The notes under the pieces are model-generated. The model was not told the DNA's origin, did no database searches, and was given only the letters and a program-made list of their open reading frames with translations. A DNA stretch of 8,748 nt from Muribaculaceae bacterium. Its GTDB lineage: Bacteria; Bacteroidota; Bacteroidia; Bacteroidales; Muribaculaceae. Positions within the stretch are counted from its first letter, which is position 1, and each line of letters begins with the position of its first letter. Shown one piece after another: positions 1 through 6,502 of this stretch. The stretch covers positions 1 to 8,748 of the forward strand of contig JAGCVR010000010.1 of the NCBI GenBank assembly GCA_017962285.1, in the 5' to 3' direction. The position numbers and the translations under genes are program-made.

Positions 1-696
1 AACATCTGTTGCCTGGGCGAATGTATAAGTGGCAGTTGTAGTGGTACTGGTCTTGCCATCTTTCTGTGCATAAGCAGCCAGAGTAGTGGTAGTGCTCAAT
101 GCGATAGGAGCGCTGTAGGTCTGCTCGGCACCGCCGTTGAGAGTGTACTTGATGGTGGCACCGCTGGTGGCACAAGTGATTTCCACATTAATCGGAGCAT
201 AGTAAGTACCTTCATTCTTGCTGAACTGAGGAGCCATAACGCCTGCCTCGCCGCCAACAGTAACGGTGATTTTCTCAACGCGTACCTGATGGTTTGGAGC
301 CGTAACGCTTACTTCCGTTGCGCTACCGGTCCATGTAGCAGTCAACTTATCGGAGCTAACTGATACAGCTTCGCCAAAACCGTCAGCAAGATACTGGCTT
401 CCAGTTGCTGAGTTACACTCAAACACAACCTTTGTAATTGTCTGAGCAGATGTGATTGTAGTGGTAGAGTTCTTACCTAAACGGTAGGAGTAGTACGGTG
501 CAGCATCACCTGTGCAGCCGAAAGCACCGGATGTTACAGCAATTTTAACACCGTCTTTTGTCATTTCGTCAGCACCCGATGCTGTGGTGTTGGAGCCTTT
601 GGTTCCACCGTCAGGGTTGGAATCAAACACGATGTCTGTTGCGCTCATTGCGAAAGCAAAAACGCAAGCCATCATAAGAGTAAAAATCTTTCTCAT
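1..696 (-). CDS. Secreted surface protein with chitobiase-C-terminal-like repeat (3' end cut by window)
   Basis: The frame is open from an ATG at 696-694 to the window edge, giving 232 residues with no stop, so the C-terminus is missing. The start is a typical signal peptide: MRK, a hydrophobic stretch to about residue 17, and a likely cleavage near AMSA/TD (residues 17-21), so the protein is exported. Residues about 21-150 are rich in Thr, Ser and Gly and predicted mostly beta; I do not recognise this part as a named domain. From about residue 155 (APQFSKNEGTYY) to 227 the pattern fits the chitobiase/beta-hexosaminidase C-terminal-like module (CHB_HEX_C_1), with ATSGATIKYTLNGG, then a PIALSTTTTLAAYA strand and an AQKDGKTS turn. 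In Bacteroidales such modules are attached to many secreted or cell-surface proteins, so the module alone does not give the activity. Any catalytic or anchoring domain would lie beyond the window. Codon use resembles the neighbours. A promoter is visible about 130 bases upstream. Function unknown. Confidence 0.85.
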   Translation of the reverse strand, partial: MRKIFTLMMACVFAFAMSATDIVFDSNPDGGTKGSNTTASGADEMTKDGVKIAVTSGAFGCTGDAAPYYSYRLGKNSTTTITSAQTITKVVFECNSATGSQYLADGFGEAVSVSSDKLTATWTGSATEVSVTAPNHQVRVEKITVTVGGEAGVMAPQFSKNEGTYYAPINVEITCATSGATIKYTLNGGAEQTYSAPIALSTTTTLAAYAQKDGKTSTTTTATYTFAQATDV

Positions 697-758
697 AATA
701 AAAGTTCTTAAATTATAAAGTTTAAAAATAAATATTTTTCTGTCAATCAATGATTTAA

Positions 759-772
759 GCGCTTCGTAGCGC
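759..772 (-). repeat. Short hairpin in the secreted-protein leader
   Basis: GCGCT (759-763) and AGCGC (768-772) form a perfect 5-bp stem with a 4-base loop, the most G/C-rich spot in an otherwise A/T-rich leader. It would form in the 5' untranslated mRNA about 62 bases before the ATG. No gene function can be assigned; it could influence mRNA stability or be incidental. Confidence 0.35.
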
Positions 773-782
773 CATTAGTCCC

Positions 783-833
783 ATTTGCCGAAACTATTGG
801 GGCATTGTGCCACGTTCGCTAATTTCGGCAAAT
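783..833. repeat. 11-bp perfect inverted repeat overlapping the promoter
   Basis: ATTTGCCGAAA at 783-793 is the exact reverse complement of TTTCGGCAAAT at 823-833, with 29 bases between. The arm centres are 40 bp apart, close to four helical turns. A smaller palindrome, GGCA-TTG-TGCC (801-811), lies inside. The right arm covers most of the -7 box of the secreted-protein promoter, so it would not be fully transcribed from that promoter. A DNA operator is thus more likely than an RNA hairpin. The spacer is too short for a typical invertible promoter. Confidence 0.55.
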
Positions 834-860
834 ATAACAATAAAATTTGAATTGAGAAAA
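829..860 (-). promoter_or_regulatory. Bacteroidota-type promoter for the secreted-protein gene
   Basis: On the minus strand, TATATTTG at 836-829 matches the -7 box TAnnTTTG of the Bacteroidota housekeeping sigma factor exactly. A TTTTC at 860-856 lies 19 bases upstream, where the -33 TTTG-like box is expected. Transcription would start near 823, leaving a leader of about 125 bases before the ATG at 696. The -7 box overlaps one arm of an 11-bp inverted repeat (783-793 / 823-833), which may therefore act in control. This is a consensus match by eye; no transcript data. Confidence 0.6.
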
Positions 861-924
861 TGAAAAGTGATTTATTTTATTAACCGGCACAATACACTGA
901 AACACTGAGTCATACACACTCTCC

Positions 925-944
925 CCAAAGAAATTGCCCGGCAA
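925..944 (-). terminator. Possible weak terminator downstream of the U32 gene
   Basis: TTGCC-C-GGCAA (934-944) is a perfect 5-bp inverted repeat with a one-base centre. Read on the minus strand it is followed by a T-rich TTTCTTT run. It lies about 88 bases past the U32 stop codon. The stem is short and the T tract is interrupted, so this is only a candidate. Confidence 0.25.
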
Positions 945-1031
945 ACGCTCACACTTTATCACAAATTCAACAGCAAGCCTTACACTTTCATGAAAATCAG
1001 ACAGAAATAGTTGTTTTTCAAAAAGGGAATA

Positions 1032-2270
1032 TTACACTTTTCTCCACAGATACATTTTGTCGCTCGGGCGTATCTTAACATCGGTTTTAATGGAAAAACG
1101 CTCGCCTTTCACCGTCTTTTCCACAGGCTTAAGGTTGACGCGGATCTCTTCCACGCGAATCTCCACCGAACCTGTGGTGGGTCCGTTTATCACCACGTCG
1201 TCGCCAACATGAAGCTCGCCCGCATCCATCTGGAATTCTGCCACACCAATGTTGCCGAAATAGCGGATTCCCTTTGCCAGATAAGCTTTTACGCGTGTGG
1301 CGCTGGAGCCATACTTGCTGCTCCACTCACCGAGTCTCTGCCCCAGATAATAGCCATTCCAGAAACCTCGGTTGAACACGGTGGCAAGTCGTTCGTCCCA
1401 CTGAGCAATCTTTTCCTCGGTGTAAGTGCCGTCGGCAAGGCTGCAAAGAGCCTCGTTGTAGCAGCTGACCACAGTGCGGACATATTCAGGTCCACGGGCA
1501 CGGCCCTCAATCTTCAGCACCCTCACGCCGGCATCTGCCATCTTGTTTAGAAAATGTATGGTTTTCAGGTCCTTGGGCGACATGATATATTTATTCTGTA
1601 TGGCAAGGCTGTCACCGGTATCAAGGTCGGTAACTTCGTAGCCCCGGCGGCAAATCTGTCGGCAGGCACCGCGATTGGCACTCGCGCCGGTTTCATGCAG
1701 GCTGAGATAGCATTTGCCGCTCACCGCCAGTCACATAGCGCCGTGGCAGAACATCTCAATCCGCACACGCTCGCCATGAGGTCCACAGATGTTCTGTTCC
1801 TGTATCTGCATATGAATCCTGCTCACCTGCTCCATGTTCAGTTCCCTGGCAAGGACCATCACGTCGGCCCACTGGGAATAGAATTTCACCGCTTCAATAT
1901 TGCTCACGTTTACCTGGGTGGAGATGTGCACTTCCACCCCGATGCTCCGGGCATAGAGAATAGTTGCCATGTCGCTGGCGATAACGGCGGTGATGGAGGC
2001 TTCGCGTGCAGCATCCACAATGCGGTGCATATAGTCTATGTCTTCATCGTAAACGATGGTATTGACCGTCAGGTAGGTTTTTATGCCGCGTTCCCAGCAC
2101 CACTCAGAGATGGTGCGGAGATCGTCGAGATTGAAATTAACGCTCGACTTGGAACGCATGTTCAAGCCTTCAATGCCGAAATAGATGGCATCGGCTCCAC
2201 CCTGCCAAGCCGCAGTGAGTGACTCCCACGACCCTACCGGCGCCATTATTTCAAAATCCTCTCTTCGCAT
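1032..2270 (-). CDS. U32-family protein (TrhP/YrrO-like, probable RNA hydroxylase), interrupted by in-frame TGA at codon 180
   Basis: From ATG at 2270 to TAA at 1034-1032 there are 412 codons in one frame, close to the usual length of U32 'peptidase' proteins of the YrrO/TrhP type. The N-terminal half has the family's barrel start (MAPVGSWESLTAAWQGGADAIYFG, residues about 9-32), then STQVNVSN and MVLARELN, ending in EMFCHGAM (172-179). Codon 180 is TGA (1733-1731). Reading continues in frame as LAVSGKC, RGAC and QIC (Cys 187, 203, 207), IMSPKDL, KIEGRARGPEYV and FNRGFWNGYYLGQ, all expected of the family. In relatives the motif reads HGALC...SGKC, so the TGA replaces a conserved cysteine. U32 members characterised in E. 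coli and Bacillus hydroxylate tRNA or rRNA pyrimidines (TrhP, RlhA) using cysteine-bound Fe-S clusters; despite the name, peptidase activity is doubtful for this branch. The gene follows mutS by 34 bases without a visible promoter. If TGA stops translation, a 179-residue fragment lacking the other cysteines results. Exact substrate is unknown. Confidence 0.85.
1700..1728 (-). promoter_or_regulatory. Candidate hairpin just after the in-frame TGA (SECIS-like position, weak fit)
   Basis: Starting two bases after the TGA, the minus-strand RNA can pair GGC (1728-1726) with GCC (1702-1700) and UGAG (1723-1720) with CUCA (1706-1703). Between these strands a GG bulge is left out. An inner stem of GGC with GCU (1718-1716 / 1711-1709) closes a loop AAAU. 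The loop lies about 16 bases after the UGA, within the range usual for bacterial SECIS elements. However, the loop lacks the G normally found near its start and the stem is broken by a bulge and an internal loop. G/C-rich coding sequence often folds like this by chance. Confidence 0.2.
1731..1733 (-). other. In-frame TGA replacing a conserved cysteine codon of the U32 gene
   Basis: The minus-strand codons around this point are GCT ATG TGA CTG GCG GTG AGC GGC AAA TGC, read as A-M-stop-L-A-V-S-G-K-C. The family motif has Cys where the TGA stands; it aligns with the cysteine of HGALC in E. coli TrhP, from memory Cys169. One base change from TGC or TGT gives TGA. The next base is C, a context known to make UGA a leaky stop and also the one at the selenocysteine codon of E. 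coli fdhF. No other interruption occurs in the 412-codon frame. Whether it is a nonsense mutation, a read error or a recoded codon cannot be told here. Confidence 0.9.
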
Positions 2271-2280
2271 TAACTTCCAA

Positions 2281-2301
2281 TTTCTAACATCTAATATCTA
2301 A
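2281..2301 (-). repeat. Three tandem 7-base units between mutS and the U32 gene
   Basis: Read on the minus strand, the short gap contains TTAGATA, TTAGATG and TTAGAAA in direct succession. They fill most of the 34 bases between the mutS stop and the U32 ATG, beginning 10 bases before that ATG. No Shine-Dalgarno sequence is present. The tract may simply be an A/T-rich leader suited to translation starts in this phylum. Confidence 0.6.
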
Positions 2302-2304
2302 CGT

Positions 2305-4917
2305 CTATTTCCCCGTTATCACACCCTTAATCTCGTTCAGTTTATTCAATGCCTCAACCGGTGTGAGGTTGTTGATGTCGGTGTTCAGAATCTCGTCGCG
2401 AATCTGACTCAGCACGGGGTCATCGAGCTGGAATATCGACAGCTGGACACCGGTGCGGTTGCTTGCCACTTCGCTCAGATCCTTGCCCACGCTGCCGTGG
2501 TTGCGGTTTGCCTTTTCCAGTTCCGCAAGCACCTCGTTCGCACGGTTCACTATGCGCTGCGGCATACCGGCAAGTTTCGCCACATGAATACCGAAGCTGT
2601 GCTCACTGCCGCCGCGCGCAAGCTTGCGCAGGAAGACCACCTTACCGTCGATTTCCTTCACGGTGACATTATAGTTGACTATACGCTTGAAAGTCTTCGC
2701 CATCTCGTTAAGTTCGTGATAGTGTGTAGCGAAAAGTGTCTTGGCGCGGGCCTTGCTCTCATGAAGATATTCCACTATCGCCCAGGCTATTGAGATTCCG
2801 TCATAGGTGCTTGTACCGCGGCCCAGTTCATCGAACAGAATCAGGCTTCGCTCGCTCACGTTGTTCAGGATGGATGCCGCCTCGGTCATTTCCACCATAA
2901 ATGTGGACTCGCCAAGCGAAATGTTGTCGCTCGCCCCGACACGTGTAAACACCTTGTCCACCACACCAATACGCGCGTTCTCGGCAGGGACGAAGCTGCC
3001 CATCTGAGCCAATATCACTATCAAAGCGGTCTGACGGAGCAATGCCGATTTTCCCGCCATGTTTGGTCCGGTTATCACCATTATCTGCTGCTCGTCGTTG
3101 CTCAGGCTGATACTGTTCGGCACGTAAGTCTCTCCCATGCTCATGTTCTGTTCTATTACAGGGTGGCGGCCCTCCACAATTTCAATTTCCAGGCTGTCGT
3201 CAACCACCGGACGGACATAACGGTTTGCCAGTGCCACCACGGCAAAAGAAAGCAGACAATCCACCTGAGCCACAAGAGCGGAATCGGTCTGAATGGCAGA
3301 GATGTATTCGGTAACATACTGAACGAGTTCGGTAAACAGGCGGTTCTCTATCACCAGTATCTTCTCTTCGGCACCGAGTATCTTCTCCTCAAGCTCCTTC
3401 AGTTCCTGCGTAATATACCGCTCGGCATTGACAAGAGTCTGCTTGCGCACCCATTCGGCAGGAACCTTGTCCTTATATGTGTTGCGGACTTCGATGAAGT
3501 AACCGAAAACATTATTGTAGGCGATTTTCAGGCTCGGAATCCCCGTCCGTTCACACTCCTGCTGCTGCAAACGCAGCAGATAATCCTTGCTCGAATACGC
3601 TATCTCACGCAACTCGTCGAGCTGCTGGTCCACACCACTGTTGATGACATTCCCACGGTTCACCATATTGGGAGCATCGGGGTTGATTTCCTTGCGGATT
3701 CGATCTTGAACGAGCTTACATGGATTTATCCGCTCGCCAATTGAACGAAGCACATCGTTTTGCGAAGCGCTGCAATAGCCCTTGATTTGCTCCATTGCCT
3801 TCAGCGCCACGCCCAGCTGCACCAATTCACGTGGAGTGATTCGGCCTACTGATACCTTCGATACCAAACGCTCCACATCGCCCAATGCGGCGAGGTGCTC
3901 TTTCAGAAAATCGCGGCCGGTGGGGTCGCGGAAGAAGTATTCCACCACATCCTGGCGGCGCTTCACTGCAGGCACCTCCTTGAGGGGGAACAGCAGCCAG
4001 CGGTGCATCATGCGGGCACCCATGGGCGACACCGTGTGGTCGATCACGTCGAGCAGCGAAGTGCCGTCGCCACTCATCGTTGCCACCAGTTCAAGGTTAC
4101 GGACCGTGAACTTGTCAAGACGCACATAGCGTTCCGCCTCAATGCGGCTCAGCATACTGATGTGCTGCAACTGCGTGTGCTGGGTCATGTCCATGTAGTG
4201 GAGCACGGCGCCACAAGCCACGATGCCTGCGCTCATAGTCTCCACGCCAAACCCCTTAAGGTTGCGCGTACCGAAGTGCTGCAAAAGCCGTTCGCGTGCG
4301 GTTTCTTCGTTGAACGCCCAGTCTTCGAGCTCCTGCGTAAGGTATTTCCCCGTGAACACATCGGCAAACCTTCCGCGGTTCTTGCGCTCCACAAGGACTT
4401 CCTTCGGGGCGAAATTGCCCAGCAGTTTGTCCACATAATCCACTCCACCTTCGGCAACAAGGAATTCACCTGTGGAAATATCCAAGAATGAAACGCCACA
4501 ACTCCTTCTGCCAAAATAAACCGCGGCAAGGAAGTTGTTTTCTTTCTTGTCGAGGATGATACCGCCCACAACCACTCCAGGTGTAACCAACTCTGTTATA
4601 CCGCGCTTAACAAGTTTCTTTGTGAGTTTCGGGTCATCGAGCTGGTCACAAATCGCCACACGCTTTCCGGCACGAACAAGTTTCGGCAGATAGGTGTCGA
4701 GAGCATGATGGGGAAAACCTGCCATCTCCACACTCTTAGCGGCGCCGTTGGCACGCTTTGTGAGTGTAATTCCCAGTATCTCACTGGCCAAGATGGCATC
4801 CTGCATGTAGGTCTCGTAGAAATCACCCACGCGGAACAGAAGCACCGCATCGGGATGCTTTTGCTTCATCTCCACGAACTGACGCATCATTGGCGTTTCC
4901 ACTATATCCCTGCTCAT
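2305..4917 (-). CDS. mutS: DNA mismatch repair protein MutS
   Basis: MutS binds base mismatches and small loops in new DNA as a dimer clamp and uses ATP to recruit MutL. The 870-residue length is normal and complete. The mismatch-reading Phe-X-Glu motif is FYE at residues 33-35 in the N-terminal domain. The connector, core lever and clamp regions follow ([31 protein letters not shown]). The C-terminal ATPase has Walker A GPNMAGKS at 617-624, signature region [17 protein letters not shown], Walker [14 protein letters not shown] at 692-704 (Asp696, Glu697) and the FATHYHEL His switch. Near the end, QLSIF (825-829) resembles a beta-clamp-binding motif. The ATG at 4917 gives the expected MutS N-terminus ([12 protein letters not shown]). 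The gene ends in TAG. It lies 165 bases after serS and 34 bases before the U32 gene; no promoter match was found just upstream, so it is probably read through from serS or from a promoter I cannot recognise. This is MutS1, the repair type, because the FYE motif is present. Confidence 0.98.
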   Translation of the reverse strand: MSRDIVETPMMRQFVEMKQKHPDAVLLFRVGDFYETYMQDAILASEILGITLTKRANGAAKSVEMAGFPHHALDTYLPKLVRAGKRVAICDQLDDPKLTKKLVKRGITELVTPGVVVGGIILDKKENNFLAAVYFGRRSCGVSFLDISTGEFLVAEGGVDYVDKLLGNFAPKEVLVERKNRGRFADVFTGKYLTQELEDWAFNEETARERLLQHFGTRNLKGFGVETMSAGIVACGAVLHYMDMTQHTQLQHISMLSRIEAERYVRLDKFTVRNLELVATMSGDGTSLLDVIDHTVSPMGARMMHRWLLFPLKEVPAVKRRQDVVEYFFRDPTGRDFLKEHLAALGDVERLVSKVSVGRITPRELVQLGVALKAMEQIKGYCSASQNDVLRSIGERINPCKLVQDRIRKEINPDAPNMVNRGNVINSGVDQQLDELREIAYSSKDYLLRLQQQECERTGIPSLKIAYNNVFGYFIEVRNTYKDKVPAEWVRKQTLVNAERYITQELKELEEKILGAEEKILVIENRLFTELVQYVTEYISAIQTDSALVAQVDCLLSFAVVALANRYVRPVVDDSLEIEIVEGRHPVIEQNMSMGETYVPNSISLSNDEQQIMVITGPNMAGKSALLRQTALIVILAQMGSFVPAENARIGVVDKVFTRVGASDNISLGESTFMVEMTEAASILNNVSERSLILFDELGRGTSTYDGISIAWAIVEYLHESKARAKTLFATHYHELNEMAKTFKRIVNYNVTVKEIDGKVVFLRKLARGGSEHSFGIHVAKLAGMPQRIVNRANEVLAELEKANRNHGSVGKDLSEVASNRTGVQLSIFQLDDPVLSQIRDEILNTDINNLTPVEALNKLNEIKGVITGK

Positions 4918-4945
4918 GACGATTTAGAAAAAAGGAATTAAAGGT

Positions 4946-4981
4946 GAAGTTAAATTTGAAGTTAAAGGTGAAGTTAAAGGT
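4946..4981. repeat. 12-base tandem repeat upstream of mutS
   Basis: Three adjacent copies of GAAGTTAAAGGT occur on the plus strand (4946-4957 with its last five bases diverged to AATTT, 4958-4969, 4970-4981). They are flanked by partial copies (from about 4935 and from 4982), and a detached copy, GAAGTTAAAGAT, lies at 5018-5029. The tract begins 28 bases upstream of the mutS ATG. Copy number of such tracts can change by slippage. Function unknown; it may just be leader sequence. Confidence 0.7.
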
Positions 4982-4988
4982 GAAGTAA

Positions 4989-5003
4989 TCGGGCTGCGCC
5001 CGA
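4989..5003 (-). terminator. Hairpin downstream of serS, possible partial terminator
   Basis: TCGGGC (4989-4994) and GCCCGA (4998-5003) form a perfect 6-bp G/C-rich stem with a 3-base loop, 80 bases past the serS stop codon. On the minus strand it is followed by TTACTTCACC, which is not a real T run. It could act as an mRNA end stabiliser or a weak terminator between serS and mutS. It interrupts the tract of 12-base repeats, which resumes at 5018. Confidence 0.35.
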
Positions 5004-5082
5004 GGGAGTAAAATTATGAAGTTAAAGATGGGACAACTCTCACACATCAAGCGAGGGGGTTGCCCCGAATTTTCACTCTCTA

Positions 5083-6354
5083 TTAATCGATAATATCGAA
5101 TCCGGTGTATTTGCGCAGGCACTCGGGAACAATGATTCCTTCGGGGGTCTGGTTGTTCTCAAGCAACGCTGCAACAATGCGGGGCAGAGCCAGGGCCGAG
5201 CCGTTCAGCGTGTGGCAAAGATGAGTCTTTTTGTCATCGCCACGATAACGGCACTTGAGACGATTGCTCTGATAGGTCTCAAAATTGCTCACCGAACTCA
5301 CCTCGAGCCAGCGTTTCTGAGCCGCGCTCCAAACCTCGAAATCGAATGTTATGGCGCTTGTGAAACTCATGTCGCCTCCACACAGGCGAAGTATGTGCCA
5401 CGGCAAGCCCAGTTTCTCTAGCAAGCCCTGAACGTGGTCCTTCATCTCCTCAAGGGCGGCATAAGAATCCTCAGGGCGCTCAATGCGGACAATCTCAACC
5501 TTATCGAACTGATGCAGGCGATTCAGACCGCGCACGTCCTTTCCGTAAGAGCCGGCCTCGCGACGGAAACATGCACTGTAAGCGCAGTTTTTCTTAGGCA
5601 GCTCGTCCTGGCTGAGAATCACATCGCGATAGATATTGGTAACCGGCACTTCGGCAGTGGGTATCAGATAGAAGTTATCCACCTGGCAGTGATACATCTG
5701 TCCCTCCTTGTCGGGCAACTGACCTGTTCCCAGACCCGAATCTTCGTTCACCACATAGGGCGGCTCAACCTCAACATAGCCCGCTTTCCAAGCCTCGTCG
5801 AGGAAGAATTGTATCAAAGCTCGCTGCAGACGTGCGCCCTTGCCCAGATAGACGGGAAACCCAGCACCTGTTATCTTCACGCCCAGGTCGAAGTCGATGA
5901 GATTGTATTTCTTTGCAAGTTCCCAGTGTGGGAGAGCGTCGTCGCCAAGATTCGGCATTGGACCGCCCTCTTTCTCCACCACATTGTCCTCGGCGCTCTT
6001 GCCTTCGGGCACACCCTTATACGGGAGATTGGGAATAGTAAGCAATATGTCGGTGATTTCCTGTTCTGTTTCTTTCAGACGGTCGTCGATTTCCTTGTTC
6101 TGTTCTTTCAGTTTTGCAACTGCCTCTTTAGCGGCGTTGGCTTCGTCTTTTTCCCCCTGTTTCATGAGAGCACCTATAGCGGTAGCCATCTTGTTGAGCT
6201 CGGCTGCGTTATCGTCGCGGTTCTTCTGGAAAGCCTTGCGCTGGCGGTCAAGTTCCACCACCCGCATAATAGCGTCGCGACCGTCGAACTGTTTCACTGC
6301 CAATCGCTCTATTACCCACTGGGGATTTTCGTTAATAGTTTGTAGTGTAAGCAT
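5083..6354 (-). CDS. serS: Serine--tRNA ligase (seryl-tRNA synthetase)
   Basis: SerS joins serine to tRNA-Ser (and to tRNA-Sec where one exists) in the cytosol as a homodimer. The protein has 423 residues, the normal size. The N-terminal tRNA-binding arm is a long antiparallel coiled coil, about residues 27-105, rich in Lys, Glu and Gln. The class II catalytic core follows: the motif 1 region GAGFPVYLGKGARLQRAL (163-180), the TAE loop (233-235), motif 2 FRREAGSYG (263-271) running into LHQFDKVE, and motif 3 NGSALALPR (384-392). I chose the ATG at 6354 because it gives the family N-terminus MLTLQTINENPQWVIERL. An ATG 24 codons upstream is open but would add residues encoded by a hairpin in the leader, which is unlikely. 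Stop is TAA. The gene lies 148 bases after ftsZ and 165 before mutS. The leader carries a strong hairpin at 6396-6433. Confidence 0.97.
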   Translation of the reverse strand: MLTLQTINENPQWVIERLAVKQFDGRDAIMRVVELDRQRKAFQKNRDDNAAELNKMATAIGALMKQGEKDEANAAKEAVAKLKEQNKEIDDRLKETEQEITDILLTIPNLPYKGVPEGKSAEDNVVEKEGGPMPNLGDDALPHWELAKKYNLIDFDLGVKITGAGFPVYLGKGARLQRALIQFFLDEAWKAGYVEVEPPYVVNEDSGLGTGQLPDKEGQMYHCQVDNFYLIPTAEVPVTNIYRDVILSQDELPKKNCAYSACFRREAGSYGKDVRGLNRLHQFDKVEIVRIERPEDSYAALEEMKDHVQGLLEKLGLPWHILRLCGGDMSFTSAITFDFEVWSAAQKRWLEVSSVSNFETYQSNRLKCRYRGDDKKTHLCHTLNGSALALPRIVAALLENNQTPEGIIVPECLRKYTGFDIID

Positions 6355-6395
6355 TTGTGTGATATTTCTTTTAGTTTGTAATCTTACTCTTTTTG

Positions 6396-6433
6396 CACAC
6401 CTCACCCCCCATTCAGGGGGGTGCAAAGGTGTG
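6396..6433 (-). promoter_or_regulatory. Strong hairpin with an alternative fold in the ftsZ-serS gap
   Basis: Two stacked stems form one hairpin: CACACCT (6396-6402) pairs with AGGTGTG (6427-6433), and CACCCCCC (6403-6410) pairs with GGGGGGTG (6416-6423). That is 15 base pairs with a 5-base loop (6411-6415) and a 3-base bulge (6424-6426). A competing 7-bp pairing, TTTGCAC (6392-6398) with GTGCAAA (6421-6427), cannot form at the same time. On the minus strand the hairpin is followed by CAAAAAGAG, not a T run, so it is not a standard intrinsic terminator for ftsZ. It lies 41 bases before the serS ATG and may protect the ftsZ mRNA 3' end or affect serS expression. Confidence 0.6.
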
Positions 6434-6502
6434 GTTATGTGATTGTTTCCTTATCGAATCAGCCCAATACAGGCATTGAATTCATGTTTTTTTCAGAACG
6501 TC

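Larger units (their letters stand above)
697..1031. other. 335-base intergenic region between the U32 gene and the secreted-protein gene
   Basis: No coding frame with recognisable content was found on either strand. Going downstream on the minus strand, it holds a possible weak terminator for the U32 gene (about 945-925), the promoter (860-829), an 11-bp inverted repeat with a nested palindrome (833-783), a small hairpin (772-759) and an A/T-rich stretch before the ATG at 696. The remainder is A/T-rich sequence in which I see nothing. Confidence 0.7.

Noticed and set aside
783..833. Invertible promoter (phase-variation switch)
   Set aside because: The 29-base spacer is far shorter than usual invertible segments, and no recombinase gene is seen nearby.
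1032..1724. Treating the second half of the U32 gene as a separate gene starting at GTG 1724
   Set aside because: It is in the same frame as the first half, separated only by the TGA and two codons, and begins in the middle of a conserved family motif. It is the C-terminal part of one gene.
1731..1733. General reassignment of TGA to a sense codon in the whole genome
   Set aside because: ftsA, ftsZ, serS and mutS contain no in-frame TGA and use TGC/TGT for Cys and TGG for Trp. A genome-wide code change would be expected to leave many in-frame TGA codons.
1554..2222. Plus-strand open frame of 222 codons opposite the U32 gene
   Set aside because: Antisense shadow of the U32 coding frame; no domain, signal or start context supports it.
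4935..5029. CRISPR array
   Set aside because: The units are only 12 bases, directly adjacent and without unique spacers.
5434..6345. Long plus-strand open frame of 303 codons opposite serS
   Set aside because: It lies antisense within a clearly conserved serS, has no recognisable protein features and no promoter; it is a by-product of codon use.
6355..6426. Upstream ATG adding 24 residues to SerS
   Set aside because: The added residues come from the leader hairpin region and are unlike the family; the ATG at 6354 gives the standard SerS N-terminus.
6396..6433. Calling the C6/G6 hairpin an intrinsic terminator of ftsZ
   Set aside because: Neither strand has a T run after the stem; on the minus strand an A-rich stretch follows.
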